Shown piece after piece: positions 6,133 to 13,940 of a DNA stretch of 18,175 nt. The stretch comes from Alphaproteobacteria bacterium. Lineage in GTDB: Bacteria > Pseudomonadota > Alphaproteobacteria > Rhodobacterales > Rhodobacteraceae. How positions within the stretch are numbered: the stretch's first letter is position 1; every line of letters begins with the position of its first letter. A model generated the notes under the pieces. The model worked only from the letters and a program-made list of their open reading frames with translations, searched no databases and had not been told where the DNA came from. The DNA lies in assembly GCA_030425945.1 (NCBI GenBank), contig JAUHZL010000014.1:1-18175 (forward strand), in the 5' to 3' direction. The position numbers and the translations under genes were made by a program.

Positions 6133-7836
6133 TCAGAGATCGGTCGGGGCGTTGGCGGCCTTCTCGGTCAGCGAGGGGGCGCCTTCCTCTTCCAGCACGG
6201 CGTCGAGGCCGACGTCCAGCTTGCGGCGGATACGTTCGGCCTCGTCCGGTTCCGGGTTGAAGGACAACGCCCGCCGCCACTGGAACTCGGCCTCGCGCTT
6301 GCGCCCGACGGCCCAGTAAACGTCGCCGAGGTGGTCCGTCACGATGGGATCGACCGGTTTCAGTTCCGCGGCGCGCTCCATCTGGACGACGGCCTCCTGG
6401 AATCGTCCGAGCCGGTAGAGGACCCACCCGAGCGAGTCGACGATGTACCCGTTGTCCGGCCGCGCCTCGACGGCCTGCCGGATCATCTGCAGCGCTTCCG
6501 GCAGGTTCACGCCCATCTCGACCATGGAATAGCCAAGATAGTTCAGCACGCCCGGCTGGCCGGGGCTCAGCTCCAGCGCCATGCGGAAGTCGGCCTCGGC
6601 CTCGTCCCAGCGATCCGTGCGCTCATAGGTGATGCCGCGCGCGTAGTAGACGAACCAGTCGCCCGGCTGCGGCGACCCCAGCAGCGTGATCGCCCGGGTA
6701 TAGGCATCCGACGCCTCGGCGAAGCGCTCGACACCGCGCAGGGTGTCGCCCCGGGTGCTGTGGACGAGATGCGAGTCCGGATAAGTCGTGGCCAGCGTGT
6801 CGAGCACGGCCAGCGCCTCGTCCACGCGGTCCACGTCGCGGAGCGCGCTGACCCGGCCGATCTGGGCGCGCAGGTAGAGCGGGTCTTCCGGTGCCACGGC
6901 GTTATAGCTCTTCACGGCGAGGTCGGTCTGGTCCAGCCGCTCGAGCAGCCGTGCCGACAGCAACGTCGCATCGGTCAGGTGCGGGGCGAGGACCTCGGCC
7001 AGACGGCTGTAGAGCAAGGTGAAACTGTCCGCGGCCTGCCCCTCCAGCGCCGTGGCCACCAGGTAGAAGGCCTCGGCCATGCCGTCCCGCGGCGTCGGCA
7101 CGATGTCGAACGGCACCGCCTGACCGGCCTTCAGGCTTGCGTAAAGCGGCGCGATCTCGGGGTCGGTCAGGTCGAAACTGGCCTCCAGCAGCGCGACGGC
7201 GTCGTCGAACCGCCCGAGTTGCCCGTAAACCTGCGCCAGTGCGCGCACGCTGCGGCGGGTCGGGCCGATGCCGTTGGGCGAGAAGTCCCCGAGCAGCGCG
7301 GCAGCACTCTCGAAGTCGCCGACCTGCGCAAGGGCCATGCCCTTCTGGTAGAGGGTGAAGTCGGTGTACTGCGGATCCTCGGCAAAGGTATCGAACGCCT
7401 CGAACGCGGCGCCGACCTTGCCCTGATCCATCAGCGCCCAGCCGGTCAGCAGCCCGTCGATCAGCGCGCCGACGCGGGTGCCCTGGCGAAGTTCCTCGAT
7501 GGTCTCATCCGAGACGCCGGTCAGCAATTCCTGCACCGTCGTGACCAGGCGCCCGACCTGGTTCATGTCCTGCTGTTCGAGGATCAGGCGCGCGATCGGC
7601 ACCGCGCTCTGGAACTGGCCCAGCGCGACATAGGCCAGCGCCGTGCCCTCCATCAGGTCGTTGTTGGTCCGGTCGGCCATCAGCGCGCGGCCATAATACT
7701 CGACCGTTGCCTCGAAATCGCTGTTCGACGATGCCACCCGCCCGGCCAGGTACGCCCCCGCGTTCTCGTCCTGCGCCGGAGCCTGCCCCCCGACCACCAT
7801 GGCAACCGAGACGAGGGCGGGGATCAGCAGACGCAT
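6133..7836 (-). CDS. Exported tetratricopeptide-repeat protein
   Basis: A 567-residue protein with an N-terminal Sec-type signal peptide (MRLLIPALVSVAMVVGGQAPAQ, probable cleavage near the APA-Q position). It then consists of helical repeats throughout. At least four canonical TPRs are clear between about residues 390 and 530, for example YYARGITYERTDRWDEAEAD, LGWVLYRLGRFQEAV and LGDVYWAVGRKREAEFQWRR; more degenerate repeats fill the N-terminal half. It ends in a short acidic tail. It is probably a periplasmic or envelope scaffold; the partner is unknown. The start ATG at 7836-7834 is preferred over an upstream in-frame codon at 7914 because the signal peptide begins there and an AAAAAAGG ribosome-binding region precedes it. 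ispE lies 9 bp downstream and ETF-QO upstream across 130 bp, so a single minus-strand transcript is possible. Confidence 0.88.
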   Translation of the reverse strand: MRLLIPALVSVAMVVGGQAPAQDENAGAYLAGRVASSNSDFEATVEYYGRALMADRTNNDLMEGTALAYVALGQFQSAVPIARLILEQQDMNQVGRLVTTVQELLTGVSDETIEELRQGTRVGALIDGLLTGWALMDQGKVGAAFEAFDTFAEDPQYTDFTLYQKGMALAQVGDFESAAALLGDFSPNGIGPTRRSVRALAQVYGQLGRFDDAVALLEASFDLTDPEIAPLYASLKAGQAVPFDIVPTPRDGMAEAFYLVATALEGQAADSFTLLYSRLAEVLAPHLTDATLLSARLLERLDQTDLAVKSYNAVAPEDPLYLRAQIGRVSALRDVDRVDEALAVLDTLATTYPDSHLVHSTRGDTLRGVERFAEASDAYTRAITLLGSPQPGDWFVYYARGITYERTDRWDEAEADFRMALELSPGQPGVLNYLGYSMVEMGVNLPEALQMIRQAVEARPDNGYIVDSLGWVLYRLGRFQEAVVQMERAAELKPVDPIVTDHLGDVYWAVGRKREAEFQWRRALSFNPEPDEAERIRRKLDVGLDAVLEEEGAPSLTEKAANAPTDL

Positions 7837-7941
7837 GGGGGCAACCTTTTTTCCGTGGGCCGACCGAAGCCTAGTGCCGGGGCCGGGGCATGGCAATGCG
7901 GGCGGGGGCCGCAAGCCCTCACCAGCCCGTGACCGGAGGCG

Positions 7942-7956
7942 GGGCGGAGACCGCCC
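7942..7956. repeat. Short hairpin between ETF-QO and the TPR gene
   Basis: A perfect GGGCGG-AGA-CCGCCC inverted repeat 10 bp past the ETF-QO stop on the minus strand. There is no T-run on either side, so it is not a canonical intrinsic terminator. It could stabilise a 3' end or attenuate read-through into the TPR gene. Confidence 0.35.
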
Positions 7957-7966
7957 GCGCCCCGGC

Positions 7967-9619
7967 TCACATGTTCGGGTAGTTCGGTCCGTCGCCGCCC
8001 TGCGGGGTGACCCAGGTGATGTTCTGGCTGGGATCCTTGATGTCGCAGGTCTTGCAGTGGACGCAGTTCTGGAAGTTCACGACGAACCGTGGCGGCTTGC
8101 CGGCCTCCTCGACGACCTCGTAAACGCCCGCCGGGCAGTAGCGCTGCGCGGGTTCCGCATAGGTCGGCAGGTTGACCGAGATCGGGATCGACGGATCGCC
8201 GAGCCGCAGGTGCGACGGCTGGCTTTCCTCGTGGTTGGTCATCGCGTAACTGACGTTGGTCAGGCGGTCGAAGGACAGCACGCCGTCGGGCTTCGGATAG
8301 TCGATCGGCTTGAACTTCGAGGCCTTGCCGGTGGCGGCCGCATCGGTCTTGCCATGCGACAGGGTTCCGAACAGCGAGACCCCGAACAGCGCGTTGGTCC
8401 ACATGTCGAACCCGCCCAGCGTCAGCGACGCCCCGAGGCCCCACTTCGACCACATCGGCTTGACGTTCCGCACCCGCTTCAGGTCGCGGCCCACCGGCCC
8501 GCTGCGCAGCGTGCTGTCGTACTCCTCCAGCACGTCGCCCGCACGTCCGGCCCGGATCGCCTCCACCGCCGCCTCCGCCGCCGCCAAGCCGGACAGCATC
8601 GCGTTGTGGTTGCCCTTGATCCGGGGCACGTTCACGAGGCCCGCCGAGCACCCTAGCAGCACGCCGCCCGGGAAGGCCGTCTTCGGGATCGACTGGTAGC
8701 CGCCCTCCGAGATCGCCCGTGCGCCGTAGGCGATGCGCTTCCCTCCCTTCAACAGCTCCGCGATCATCGGATGGTGCTTGAAGCGCTGGAACTCCATGTA
8801 GGGGTAGAGATACGGGTTCTCGTAGTTCAGGTGGACCACGAAGCCGACGTAGACCTGGTTGTTGTCGAGGTGGTAGACGAACGACCCGCCGCCCGCGTTG
8901 CCGCCCAGCGGCCAGCCCATCGTGTGGGTCACCGATCCCTCGCGGTGCTTGGCCGGGTCGATCTCCCAGATCTCCTTCATGCCGATGCCGAACTTCGGCA
9001 CGTCGCTGTCCTTCGCAAGATCGAACGTCGCGATGACTTCCTTCGACAAGGACCCGCGCACGCCTTCGCCGAGGAAGACGTACTTGCCCAGCAATTCCAT
9101 GCCCGGCTCGTAGTTCGGCCCGGGCGTGCCGTCCGACTGCTTGCCCATCTCGCCCGCCACGACACCCTTCACGGTGCCGTCCTCGCCGTAGACCAGTTCC
9201 GAGCAGGCCATGCCCGGGAAGATCTCGACGCCCAGCGCCTCGGCCTGCTCGGCCATCCAGCGGCAGACGTTGCCCATCGACACGATGTAGTTGCCGTGGT
9301 TGTGCATGAAGGGCGGCATGATGCTGTTCGGGATGCGCAGCGCACCGCCTTCGCCCAGCATGTAGAAACGGTCCTGCCGCACCGGCACGGTGACCGGCGC
9401 GCCCTTGTCCTTCCAGTCGGGAATCAGCTTGTCGAGGCCGCAGGGGTCGAGCACCGCGCCCGACAGGATATGCGCCCCCACTTCCGAGCCCTTCTCCAGC
9501 ACGACGACCGCCAGATCGGGATCGAGCTGCTTGAGCCGGATCGCGGCGGACAGACCGGCAGGACCGGCGCCCACGATGACGACGTCAACCTCCATCGACT
9601 CGCGTTCGATCTCGGACAT
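7967..9619 (-). CDS. Electron-transfer flavoprotein:ubiquinone oxidoreductase
   Basis: A 550-residue ETF-QO, full length for bacterial members. It passes electrons from electron-transfer flavoprotein, reduced by acyl-CoA and other dehydrogenases, to ubiquinone at the inner membrane. The FAD dinucleotide motif GAGPAGLSAAIRL starts at residue 17. The C-terminal ferredoxin-like domain supplies the [4Fe-4S] ligands Cys495, Cys519, Cys522 and Cys525 (CPAGVYE, then NCVHCKTCDIKDPSQ), with spacing close to the mammalian enzyme. The protein ends GPNYPNM, as is common in the family. The start ATG 9619-9617 has the good Shine-Dalgarno GGGGAG 6-7 nt upstream, and a likely promoter lies about 50 bp farther up. 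No ETF subunit genes are in the window. It diverges from greA. Confidence 0.96.
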   Translation of the reverse strand: MSEIERESMEVDVVIVGAGPAGLSAAIRLKQLDPDLAVVVLEKGSEVGAHILSGAVLDPCGLDKLIPDWKDKGAPVTVPVRQDRFYMLGEGGALRIPNSIMPPFMHNHGNYIVSMGNVCRWMAEQAEALGVEIFPGMACSELVYGEDGTVKGVVAGEMGKQSDGTPGPNYEPGMELLGKYVFLGEGVRGSLSKEVIATFDLAKDSDVPKFGIGMKEIWEIDPAKHREGSVTHTMGWPLGGNAGGGSFVYHLDNNQVYVGFVVHLNYENPYLYPYMEFQRFKHHPMIAELLKGGKRIAYGARAISEGGYQSIPKTAFPGGVLLGCSAGLVNVPRIKGNHNAMLSGLAAAEAAVEAIRAGRAGDVLEEYDSTLRSGPVGRDLKRVRNVKPMWSKWGLGASLTLGGFDMWTNALFGVSLFGTLSHGKTDAAATGKASKFKPIDYPKPDGVLSFDRLTNVSYAMTNHEESQPSHLRLGDPSIPISVNLPTYAEPAQRYCPAGVYEVVEEAGKPPRFVVNFQNCVHCKTCDIKDPSQNITWVTPQGGDGPNYPNM

Positions 9620-9668
9620 GTTCGGCTCCCCTCAGGTTCCGCGCCGCAGCGCGACGGAAATCCCGGAA

Positions 9669-9697
9669 CTCGTAGCGGGCGCACCGCAAGGGGTCAA
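9669..9697 (-). promoter_or_regulatory. Putative sigma70-type promoter for ETF-QO
   Basis: On the minus strand, TTGACC (9697-9692; 5 of 6 to the -35 consensus), a 17-bp spacer, then TACGAG (9674-9669; 3 of 6 to the -10 consensus). A start near 9662 would leave a leader of about 43 nt before the ATG. The -35 and spacing are good and the -10 is weak, which is usual for GC-rich alphaproteobacteria. Confidence 0.4.
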
Positions 9698-9761
9698 TTG
9701 CGACGCCGCGACCCGTGCGGCAGGCCCCTTGCAACAGGCCGCAGCCAAGGCGATATGCGCC

Positions 9762-9789
9762 TTGCACCCCGGTCGCACACCCCTATTGT
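9762..9789 (+). promoter_or_regulatory. Putative sigma70-type promoter for greA
   Basis: TTGCAC (9762-9767), a 16-bp spacer, then TATTGT (9784-9789), 36 bp before the greA start. The -35 box matches 4 of 6 and the -10 box 4 of 6. It lies in the 205-bp ETF-QO/greA divergent gap, otherwise empty of recognisable genes, about 65 bp from the opposing promoter. Confidence 0.45.
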
Positions 9790-9824
9790 GGTGGCCCAAG
9801 CTGGCTCCGATCCGAAGGCCTTTC

Positions 9825-10295
9825 ATGGAAAAGATCCCCCTGACCCGCGCGGGCTACGCCGCGCTGGACGCCGAACTCAAACAGCTCAAGTCCGAGGAGC
9901 GGCCTGCCGTGATCCGGGCCATCGCCGAAGCGCGCGAGCACGGCGACCTGTCGGAGAACGCCGAATACCACGCCGCCCGCGAGAAGCAGAGTTTCATCGA
10001 GGGACGGATCAAGGAGCTCGAGGCGATCCTGTCGCTGGCCGACGTGATCGACCCGGCACGGCTGTCCGGCGCGATCAAGTTCGGGGCGACCGTGACCATC
10101 GTCGACGAGGACACCGACGAGGAAAAGACCTACCAGATCGTGGGCGAGCACGAAGCCAGCCTCGAAAACGGTCTGCTGAACGTGAAGTCCCCCATTGCCC
10201 GGGCCTTGATCGGCAAGGAGGAGGGTGACAGTGTCGAAGTACGGACGCCTGGGGGCACGCGGTCGTATGAAATCGTGTCGATCGAGTACAAATAG
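9825..10295 (+). CDS. greA: Transcription elongation factor GreA
   Basis: A 156-residue protein, the standard GreA length. GreA rescues backtracked RNA polymerase by stimulating cleavage of the 3' end of the transcript through the secondary channel. The N-terminal coiled coil carries the tip motif EHGDLSENAEYHAAREKQ, with the essential acidic residues Asp41 and Glu44. The C-terminal FKBP-like domain includes IVGEHEASLENGLLNVKSPI and ARALIGKEEGDSVEVRTPGG. The start is ATG 9825, matching the family N-terminus MEKIPLTRAGY, with GAAGG 6 nt upstream. The frame is open much farther upstream, but that part is antisense to ETF-QO and not coding. A probable promoter precedes it, and a gene for an unrecognised membrane protein follows after 22 bp, probably on the same transcript. 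Confidence 0.97.
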   Translation: MEKIPLTRAGYAALDAELKQLKSEERPAVIRAIAEAREHGDLSENAEYHAAREKQSFIEGRIKELEAILSLADVIDPARLSGAIKFGATVTIVDEDTDEEKTYQIVGEHEASLENGLLNVKSPIARALIGKEEGDSVEVRTPGGTRSYEIVSIEYK

Positions 10296-10317
10296 GACCC
10301 CCTGAGCGGGCGCAGGC

Positions 10318-11343
10318 ATGGCAGACCGGAAAGATGAGCGCCCTCTGAACCTCGGGGTTTTCGACCGGCAGGACGGCGTTCGCCGCCTGACCGCCGTCGA
10401 GATCATAGCGGTCTTCCTGTCCGTGCTCTGGCTGGTCATCGTCGCCACCGCCTTCCTCGGGTTCGGGATCGAAACGCCGGACGACCCCTTCGGCTTCGTC
10501 ATGGCGCTGGTCGCCATCTTCATGCCCATCGCCCTGATCTGGGTCGCCGCCGCCGTCGCGCGCACCGCCCGCGTGATGCGGGACGAGGCGACCCGCCTGC
10601 AATCCGCCATCACCGCCATGCGCTATGCCTATATCGAGCAGGCGCAGTCCGGCGGCGCGGCGTTGAAGCCCTCGGTCGAGAAGAAGCTCGACCAGATCGC
10701 CGCCACCGCGCGGCAGACCGAGGAAGCGCTGGTCAAGTTCACCTCGCGGCGGGAAGGGGCCGCAAGCGCCAGCAAGCCAGCGCTCGTGAAGCCGGCGCAC
10801 GTGACCGCCACCCGCACCGTCGAGGCGCAGCCGGTGCTGGCCCTCGGGACCCCGATCGAGGATCTGGCCGAGCCGATCTCGGTCGCCGACTTCATCAAGG
10901 CCGCGAACTTCCCCGAGACCGCCGAGGACAAGGACGGGTTCCGCGCGCTGCGGCTTGCCCTGGAGGATCGCGAGGCGTCGAAGCTGATCCGCTCGGCACA
11001 GGACATCCTGACGCTGTTCAGCCAGGACGGCATCTACATGGACGACCTGCGCCCGGACCGGACCCGGCCCGAGCTGTGGCGCAAGTTCGCGGAAGGCGAG
11101 CGCGGCGGCGCGGTCTCCGGGCTGGGCGCGATCCGCGACCGGTCCTGCCTCGCCCTGACCTCGGCCCGGATGCGCTCGGACAGCGTGTTCCGCGATACGG
11201 CCCACCATTTCCTGCGCCAGTTCGACCGCACGCTGGTCAACTTCGCCCGCGACGCCACGGACGAGGAACTGGCCGAGTTCTCGGAAACGCGCTCGGCGCG
11301 GGCCTTCATGCTGCTCGGCCGCGTGACGGGGATGTTCGACTGA
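10318..11343 (+). CDS. Unrecognised protein with two membrane segments
   Basis: A 341-residue protein that I cannot assign to a named family. A basic and acidic N-terminus (about 25 residues) leads into two adjacent hydrophobic helices at about residues 28-49 and 60-81, the second ending VAAAVARTARVMRDE. A helical, probably coiled-coil region (82-145) and an Ala/Pro/Lys-rich linker (146-185) follow. A soluble C-terminal domain from about residue 190 contains FIKAANFPETAEDKDGFRAL, SAQDILTLFSQDGIYMDDL and a closing FSETRSARAFMLLGRVTGMF. The C-terminal two-thirds is probably cytoplasmic. It follows greA by 22 bp with only a weak GCAGG ribosome site. Its stop is 6 bp from the end of the convergent RNase H-like gene, with no visible terminator between them. 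Clearly coding by codon pattern; no catalytic motif seen. Confidence 0.8.
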   Translation: MADRKDERPLNLGVFDRQDGVRRLTAVEIIAVFLSVLWLVIVATAFLGFGIETPDDPFGFVMALVAIFMPIALIWVAAAVARTARVMRDEATRLQSAITAMRYAYIEQAQSGGAALKPSVEKKLDQIAATARQTEEALVKFTSRREGAASASKPALVKPAHVTATRTVEAQPVLALGTPIEDLAEPISVADFIKAANFPETAEDKDGFRALRLALEDREASKLIRSAQDILTLFSQDGIYMDDLRPDRTRPELWRKFAEGERGGAVSGLGAIRDRSCLALTSARMRSDSVFRDTAHHFLRQFDRTLVNFARDATDEELAEFSETRSARAFMLLGRVTGMFD

Positions 11344-11349
11344 GCGCGC

Positions 11350-12195
11350 TCAGCGCCCCAGCATCGCCTCCTGCCCCAGCCCGACGATCCAGCCCTCCTC
11401 GCGGCGCGCGATGTCCGGAATGCCCTCTGTCAGCAGGGCCCGCATCTGCAGCGGCGGCAGCGCGGCGAGGACCGTCGCCAGGCGGGTCACCTGCCAGGCG
11501 TCCTTGATCCAGCCCGCCGGTGGCCGCCCCTTCACAACCAGCGACGGCCAGACCTCGGCGATGACGACCGGCGCGGTGATCGGCTCGAAGGGCCAGACCG
11601 CCACCTGCCCCGAAGAGGCCGCCCGCAACCGGGTCAGCACCGGCAGGCCCATCAGCACCTGCCCGCCCACGGCCCCCGCGCCCGACATCTGCCAGACCGG
11701 AAACGCCCCGGTCGCCCGCGTCTCGGCCAGCCGCCGCTCGGGCACGGGCGCGGTGCGGTCGCGTCCCTTCCTTGGCAGGCCGGGAATGTCCCGCATCAGC
11801 CCGTTACCCCAGCACGGACCCACGCCCGGAAAAGCGGCGTTGATCGCGGCGGCCACGTCGAACCGGTTGTTCGCCTTCGGCGCATCGACGATCCGCGCGG
11901 CGATCCAGTGCCAGAGCGCGAACGGATCGTCCTGCCCGGTCAGCGCCCGCGCCACGCCCGAAGGATAGCCGAACGGGAAGTCGAACCCGATCAGCAGCCG
12001 CCGACCCTGCGCGAGCGCCCGCGCGATCTCGTCCCGCAGCATCGGCTCGACGTCCTGACGACCCCGGTGATAGCGCGGCGCCTCGACCGCAGTCCCCTCC
12101 GCCGCACAGGTCCAGATCGCGTCCGGGCGCGGGGTCGGGCCCTGCCGGTTGCCGCCGGACCAGTCGACCATCAGGACGCGATCGAACCCGGTCAC
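11350..12195 (-). CDS. RNase H-fold-like protein coupled to mobA
   Basis: A 281-residue protein of uncertain function. It opens with a strand ending in an Asp, VLMVDWSGG (Asp11), then LLIGFDFPFGYPSG (Asp72), then VIAEVWPSLV (Glu214) and IKDAWQVTRLATVLA (Asp232). This set of spaced acidic residues resembles the RNase H-fold group around DUF429. I therefore suggest a ribonuclease H-like fold, with low certainty about activity. A cysteine and tryptophan segment, GPCWGNGLMRDIPG (residues 126-139), is distinctive. Its GTG start (12195-12193) overlaps the mobA stop as GTGA, so it is translated with mobA. That context is why related proteins may carry a molybdopterin guanine dinucleotide synthesis label; I see no P-loop, so it is not MobB. 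It converges with the two-TM protein gene. Confidence 0.75.
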   Translation of the reverse strand: MTGFDRVLMVDWSGGNRQGPTPRPDAIWTCAAEGTAVEAPRYHRGRQDVEPMLRDEIARALAQGRRLLIGFDFPFGYPSGVARALTGQDDPFALWHWIAARIVDAPKANNRFDVAAAINAAFPGVGPCWGNGLMRDIPGLPRKGRDRTAPVPERRLAETRATGAFPVWQMSGAGAVGGQVLMGLPVLTRLRAASSGQVAVWPFEPITAPVVIAEVWPSLVVKGRPPAGWIKDAWQVTRLATVLAALPPLQMRALLTEGIPDIARREEGWIVGLGQEAMLGR

Positions 12196-12779
12196 CCGAG
12201 CCGCCCTTCGGCCTCGGCCAGGTCCCCGGGCGTGTTGATGTTGAAGAACGGGTCCGGCCCCCCGAACGGCACCTCCACCGCCCCGAGGGAAGCCGCGACC
12301 TCCCGCACCCGCCGGTCGCCCCGGTCCAGCGCGGCCCGGATCACCGGTGCGGCCTCGGCGGGCCAGAGCGCGCAGGTCGGGTGCGCCCGCCCGTCCGGCC
12401 CGCAGGCCACCGCCATGCCGTTCCCCGCCGCCGCGTGCAGCCGCACCACCAGGTCGGCCGGCAGGAAGGGCGTGTCGCCCGGCACCGTGACCACCGGTCC
12501 GGCGGCCCAGTCCAGCGCGGCCAGCACGCCCGCCAGCGGCCCGGGCCTGTCCGGCACCGGGTCGGGCAGCACCTCCAGCCCGAACCCCGCGAACCGGGCC
12601 GAATCTCCGTTGGCGTTCAGCGCGAGGCGCAGGACCTGCGGTCCGATCCGCGCGACGACATGCCCGAGGATGGGTTGCCCGCCCAGCAGCCGGAGGGGCT
12701 TGTCGCCGCCGCCCATGCGCCGCCCGAGTCCCCCGGCAAGGATCACGGCCGACAACGCCGCCCCATCACGATTTCCCAT
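12192..12779 (-). CDS. mobA: Molybdenum cofactor guanylyltransferase MobA
   Basis: A 195-residue nucleotidyltransferase, the usual MobA size. It transfers GMP from GTP to molybdopterin to form the guanine dinucleotide cofactor used by DMSO-reductase-family enzymes. The GTP-binding signature LAGGLGRRMGGGDKPL covers residues 14-29; PDRPGPLAGVLAAL and VPGDTPFLPADLV (metal-binding Asp) follow, and FFNINTPGDLAEAE closes the domain. The start ATG 12779-12777 is preceded by GCGAGG with 5-nt spacing; the frame is open farther upstream but that part is antisense to azlC. Its stop overlaps the next gene's GTG start. It diverges from azlC across 54 bp. The cofactor implies at least one bis-MGD enzyme elsewhere in the genome. 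Confidence 0.93.
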   Translation of the reverse strand: MGNRDGAALSAVILAGGLGRRMGGGDKPLRLLGGQPILGHVVARIGPQVLRLALNANGDSARFAGFGLEVLPDPVPDRPGPLAGVLAALDWAAGPVVTVPGDTPFLPADLVVRLHAAAGNGMAVACGPDGRAHPTCALWPAEAAPVIRAALDRGDRRVREVAASLGAVEVPFGGPDPFFNINTPGDLAEAEGRLG

Positions 12780-12833
12780 TTGAACCTCGCCCGGCGCCCC
12801 TGTATCCGCCACGAGGCAACCTAAGGCACCGGC

Positions 12834-13541
12834 ATGTCTTCCTCCACACCCCAAGCGAGCTTCTGGCGCGGCTTTCGCAACGGCCTGCCGTTCCTGATCG
12901 TCGTGGCGCCCTTCGGGCTGCTCTTCGGGGTGGTCGGCACCGAGGCCGGGCTGGACCTCGCCAAGGTGATGGCTTTCTCGATCCTCGTGATCGCGGGCGC
13001 CTCGCAGTTCACCGCGCTGCAACTGATGCAGGACCAGACACCGACCCTGATCGTGCTGATCTCGGCGCTGGCGGTGAACCTGCGGATGGCGATGTATTCG
13101 GCTTCCCTCGCGCCGCACCTGGGCTCGCAGCCGATCTGGCGGCGGGCGCTCTTGGCCTATGTGCTCGTCGACCAGACCTACGCGGCGTCCAGCCTCGAGT
13201 ACGAGCGGCGGCCGACGCTGAGCCCGGCGGAGAAGATCGCCTATGCGTTCGGGGTCGCGGCCTCGATCGCGCCGGGCTGGTACGGCGCGACGCTGGCCGG
13301 GGCGTTGCTGGGCACCACGATCCCGGACGCCTATGCCCTCGACTTCGCGGTGCCGATCACCTTCCTTGCCATCATCGCACCCGCCCTGCGCACTCTGGCG
13401 CATGTCGCGGCCGCCGGCGTGTCGGTCGTTGCAGCCCTGCTGCTGCAATTCCTGCCCTACAACCTCTGGCTGCCGGGCGCGGCGGTGCTGGCGATGATGA
13501 CCGGGGCGCAGGTCGAGCTCTGGCTGGAGCGGCGGAAATGA
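12834..13541 (+). CDS. azlC: AzlC family branched-chain amino acid exporter, large subunit
   Basis: A 235-residue hydrophobic protein with AzlC signatures: the N-terminal FWRGFRNGLPFLIVVAPFGL, the early VIAGASQFTALQLM helix, the AVNLRMAMYSASLAPHL motif (about residues 80-96), then YVLVDQTYA. Several membrane helices follow up to about residue 230. AzlC with AzlD forms an inner-membrane exporter of branched-chain amino acids and some toxic analogues; substrate here is inferred from family. A possible AAGG ribosome site lies 7 nt before the ATG. The end overlaps the azlD start as ATGA (13538-13541), so the subunits are coupled. It diverges from mobA. Confidence 0.93.
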   Translation: MSSSTPQASFWRGFRNGLPFLIVVAPFGLLFGVVGTEAGLDLAKVMAFSILVIAGASQFTALQLMQDQTPTLIVLISALAVNLRMAMYSASLAPHLGSQPIWRRALLAYVLVDQTYAASSLEYERRPTLSPAEKIAYAFGVAASIAPGWYGATLAGALLGTTIPDAYALDFAVPITFLAIIAPALRTLAHVAAAGVSVVAALLLQFLPYNLWLPGAAVLAMMTGAQVELWLERRK

Positions 13542-13870
13542 CCGGCTATTCCGAACTCACCACCTGGGCGCTGATCGTCGCGCTCGGCATCGGCACCTTC
13601 GGGCTGCGCTTCTCGTTCCTCGGCCTCGTCGGCGACCGCGAGCTTCCCGCCTGGCTGCTGCGCCACCTGCGCTACACCGCCGTCGCGGTGCTGCCGGGTC
13701 TCGTGGCACCGCTGGTTCTGTGGCCGCAGGCCACCGGGGGCGACCCGGACCCGGCGCGGCTGTCCGCAGCGGCCGTGACGCTGGTGCTCGGGATCGCTCT
13801 CAAGAATGTGATCCTGTCGATTCTGGCTGGTGGCGCAACGCTCTATCTGGTGCAGTACATCGCCGGATAA
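13538..13870 (+). CDS. azlD: AzlD family small subunit of the branched-chain amino acid exporter
   Basis: A 110-residue membrane protein, the normal AzlD length, with three to four hydrophobic helices. The family pattern is visible in GTFGLRFSFLGL (about residues 19-30), HLRYTAVAVLPGLVAPLVLW (about 43-62) and the C-terminal ALKNVILSILAGG. It partners AzlC in the export complex. Its ATG overlaps the azlC stop by 4 bp. The stop at 13868-13870 is followed by 70 bp before the RND adaptor gene, with an inverted repeat in that gap. Confidence 0.92.
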   Translation: MTGYSELTTWALIVALGIGTFGLRFSFLGLVGDRELPAWLLRHLRYTAVAVLPGLVAPLVLWPQATGGDPDPARLSAAAVTLVLGIALKNVILSILAGGATLYLVQYIAG

Positions 13871-13873
13871 CTT

Positions 13874-13893
13874 TTCCGGCAACGGAATTGCCG
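13874..13893. repeat. Overlapping alternative hairpins before the RND operon
   Basis: Two mutually exclusive inverted repeats overlap here. One is TTCCG-GCAA-CGGAA (13874-13887), with a GNRA-type tetraloop. The other is CGGCAA-CGGAA-TTGCCG (13877-13893). They sit 4 bp after the azlD stop and about 50 bp before the adaptor ATG. There is no downstream T-run, so an intrinsic terminator is unlikely. A DNA-level operator or an mRNA 3'-end structure is possible. Confidence 0.35.
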
Positions 13894-13940
13894 TCGGCTG
13901 CGTATCACCCTTGTTGCCTGCCGCATCGAGAGGGACGTCC

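Noticed and set aside
5782..7932. A 716-codon plus-strand open frame opposite ispE and the TPR gene
   Set aside because: Antisense to two genes with clear domains and a signal peptide. The translation is Arg/Gln/His-rich and without motifs.
9390..9824. Upstream extension of the greA frame to 301 residues
   Set aside because: The added part is antisense to the ETF-QO start and its promoter region. GreA homologues begin at the ATG at 9825.
12780..13448. Upstream extension of the mobA frame to 418 residues
   Set aside because: The added part is antisense to azlC and lacks protein-like character. MobA length and a Shine-Dalgarno fit the ATG at 12779.
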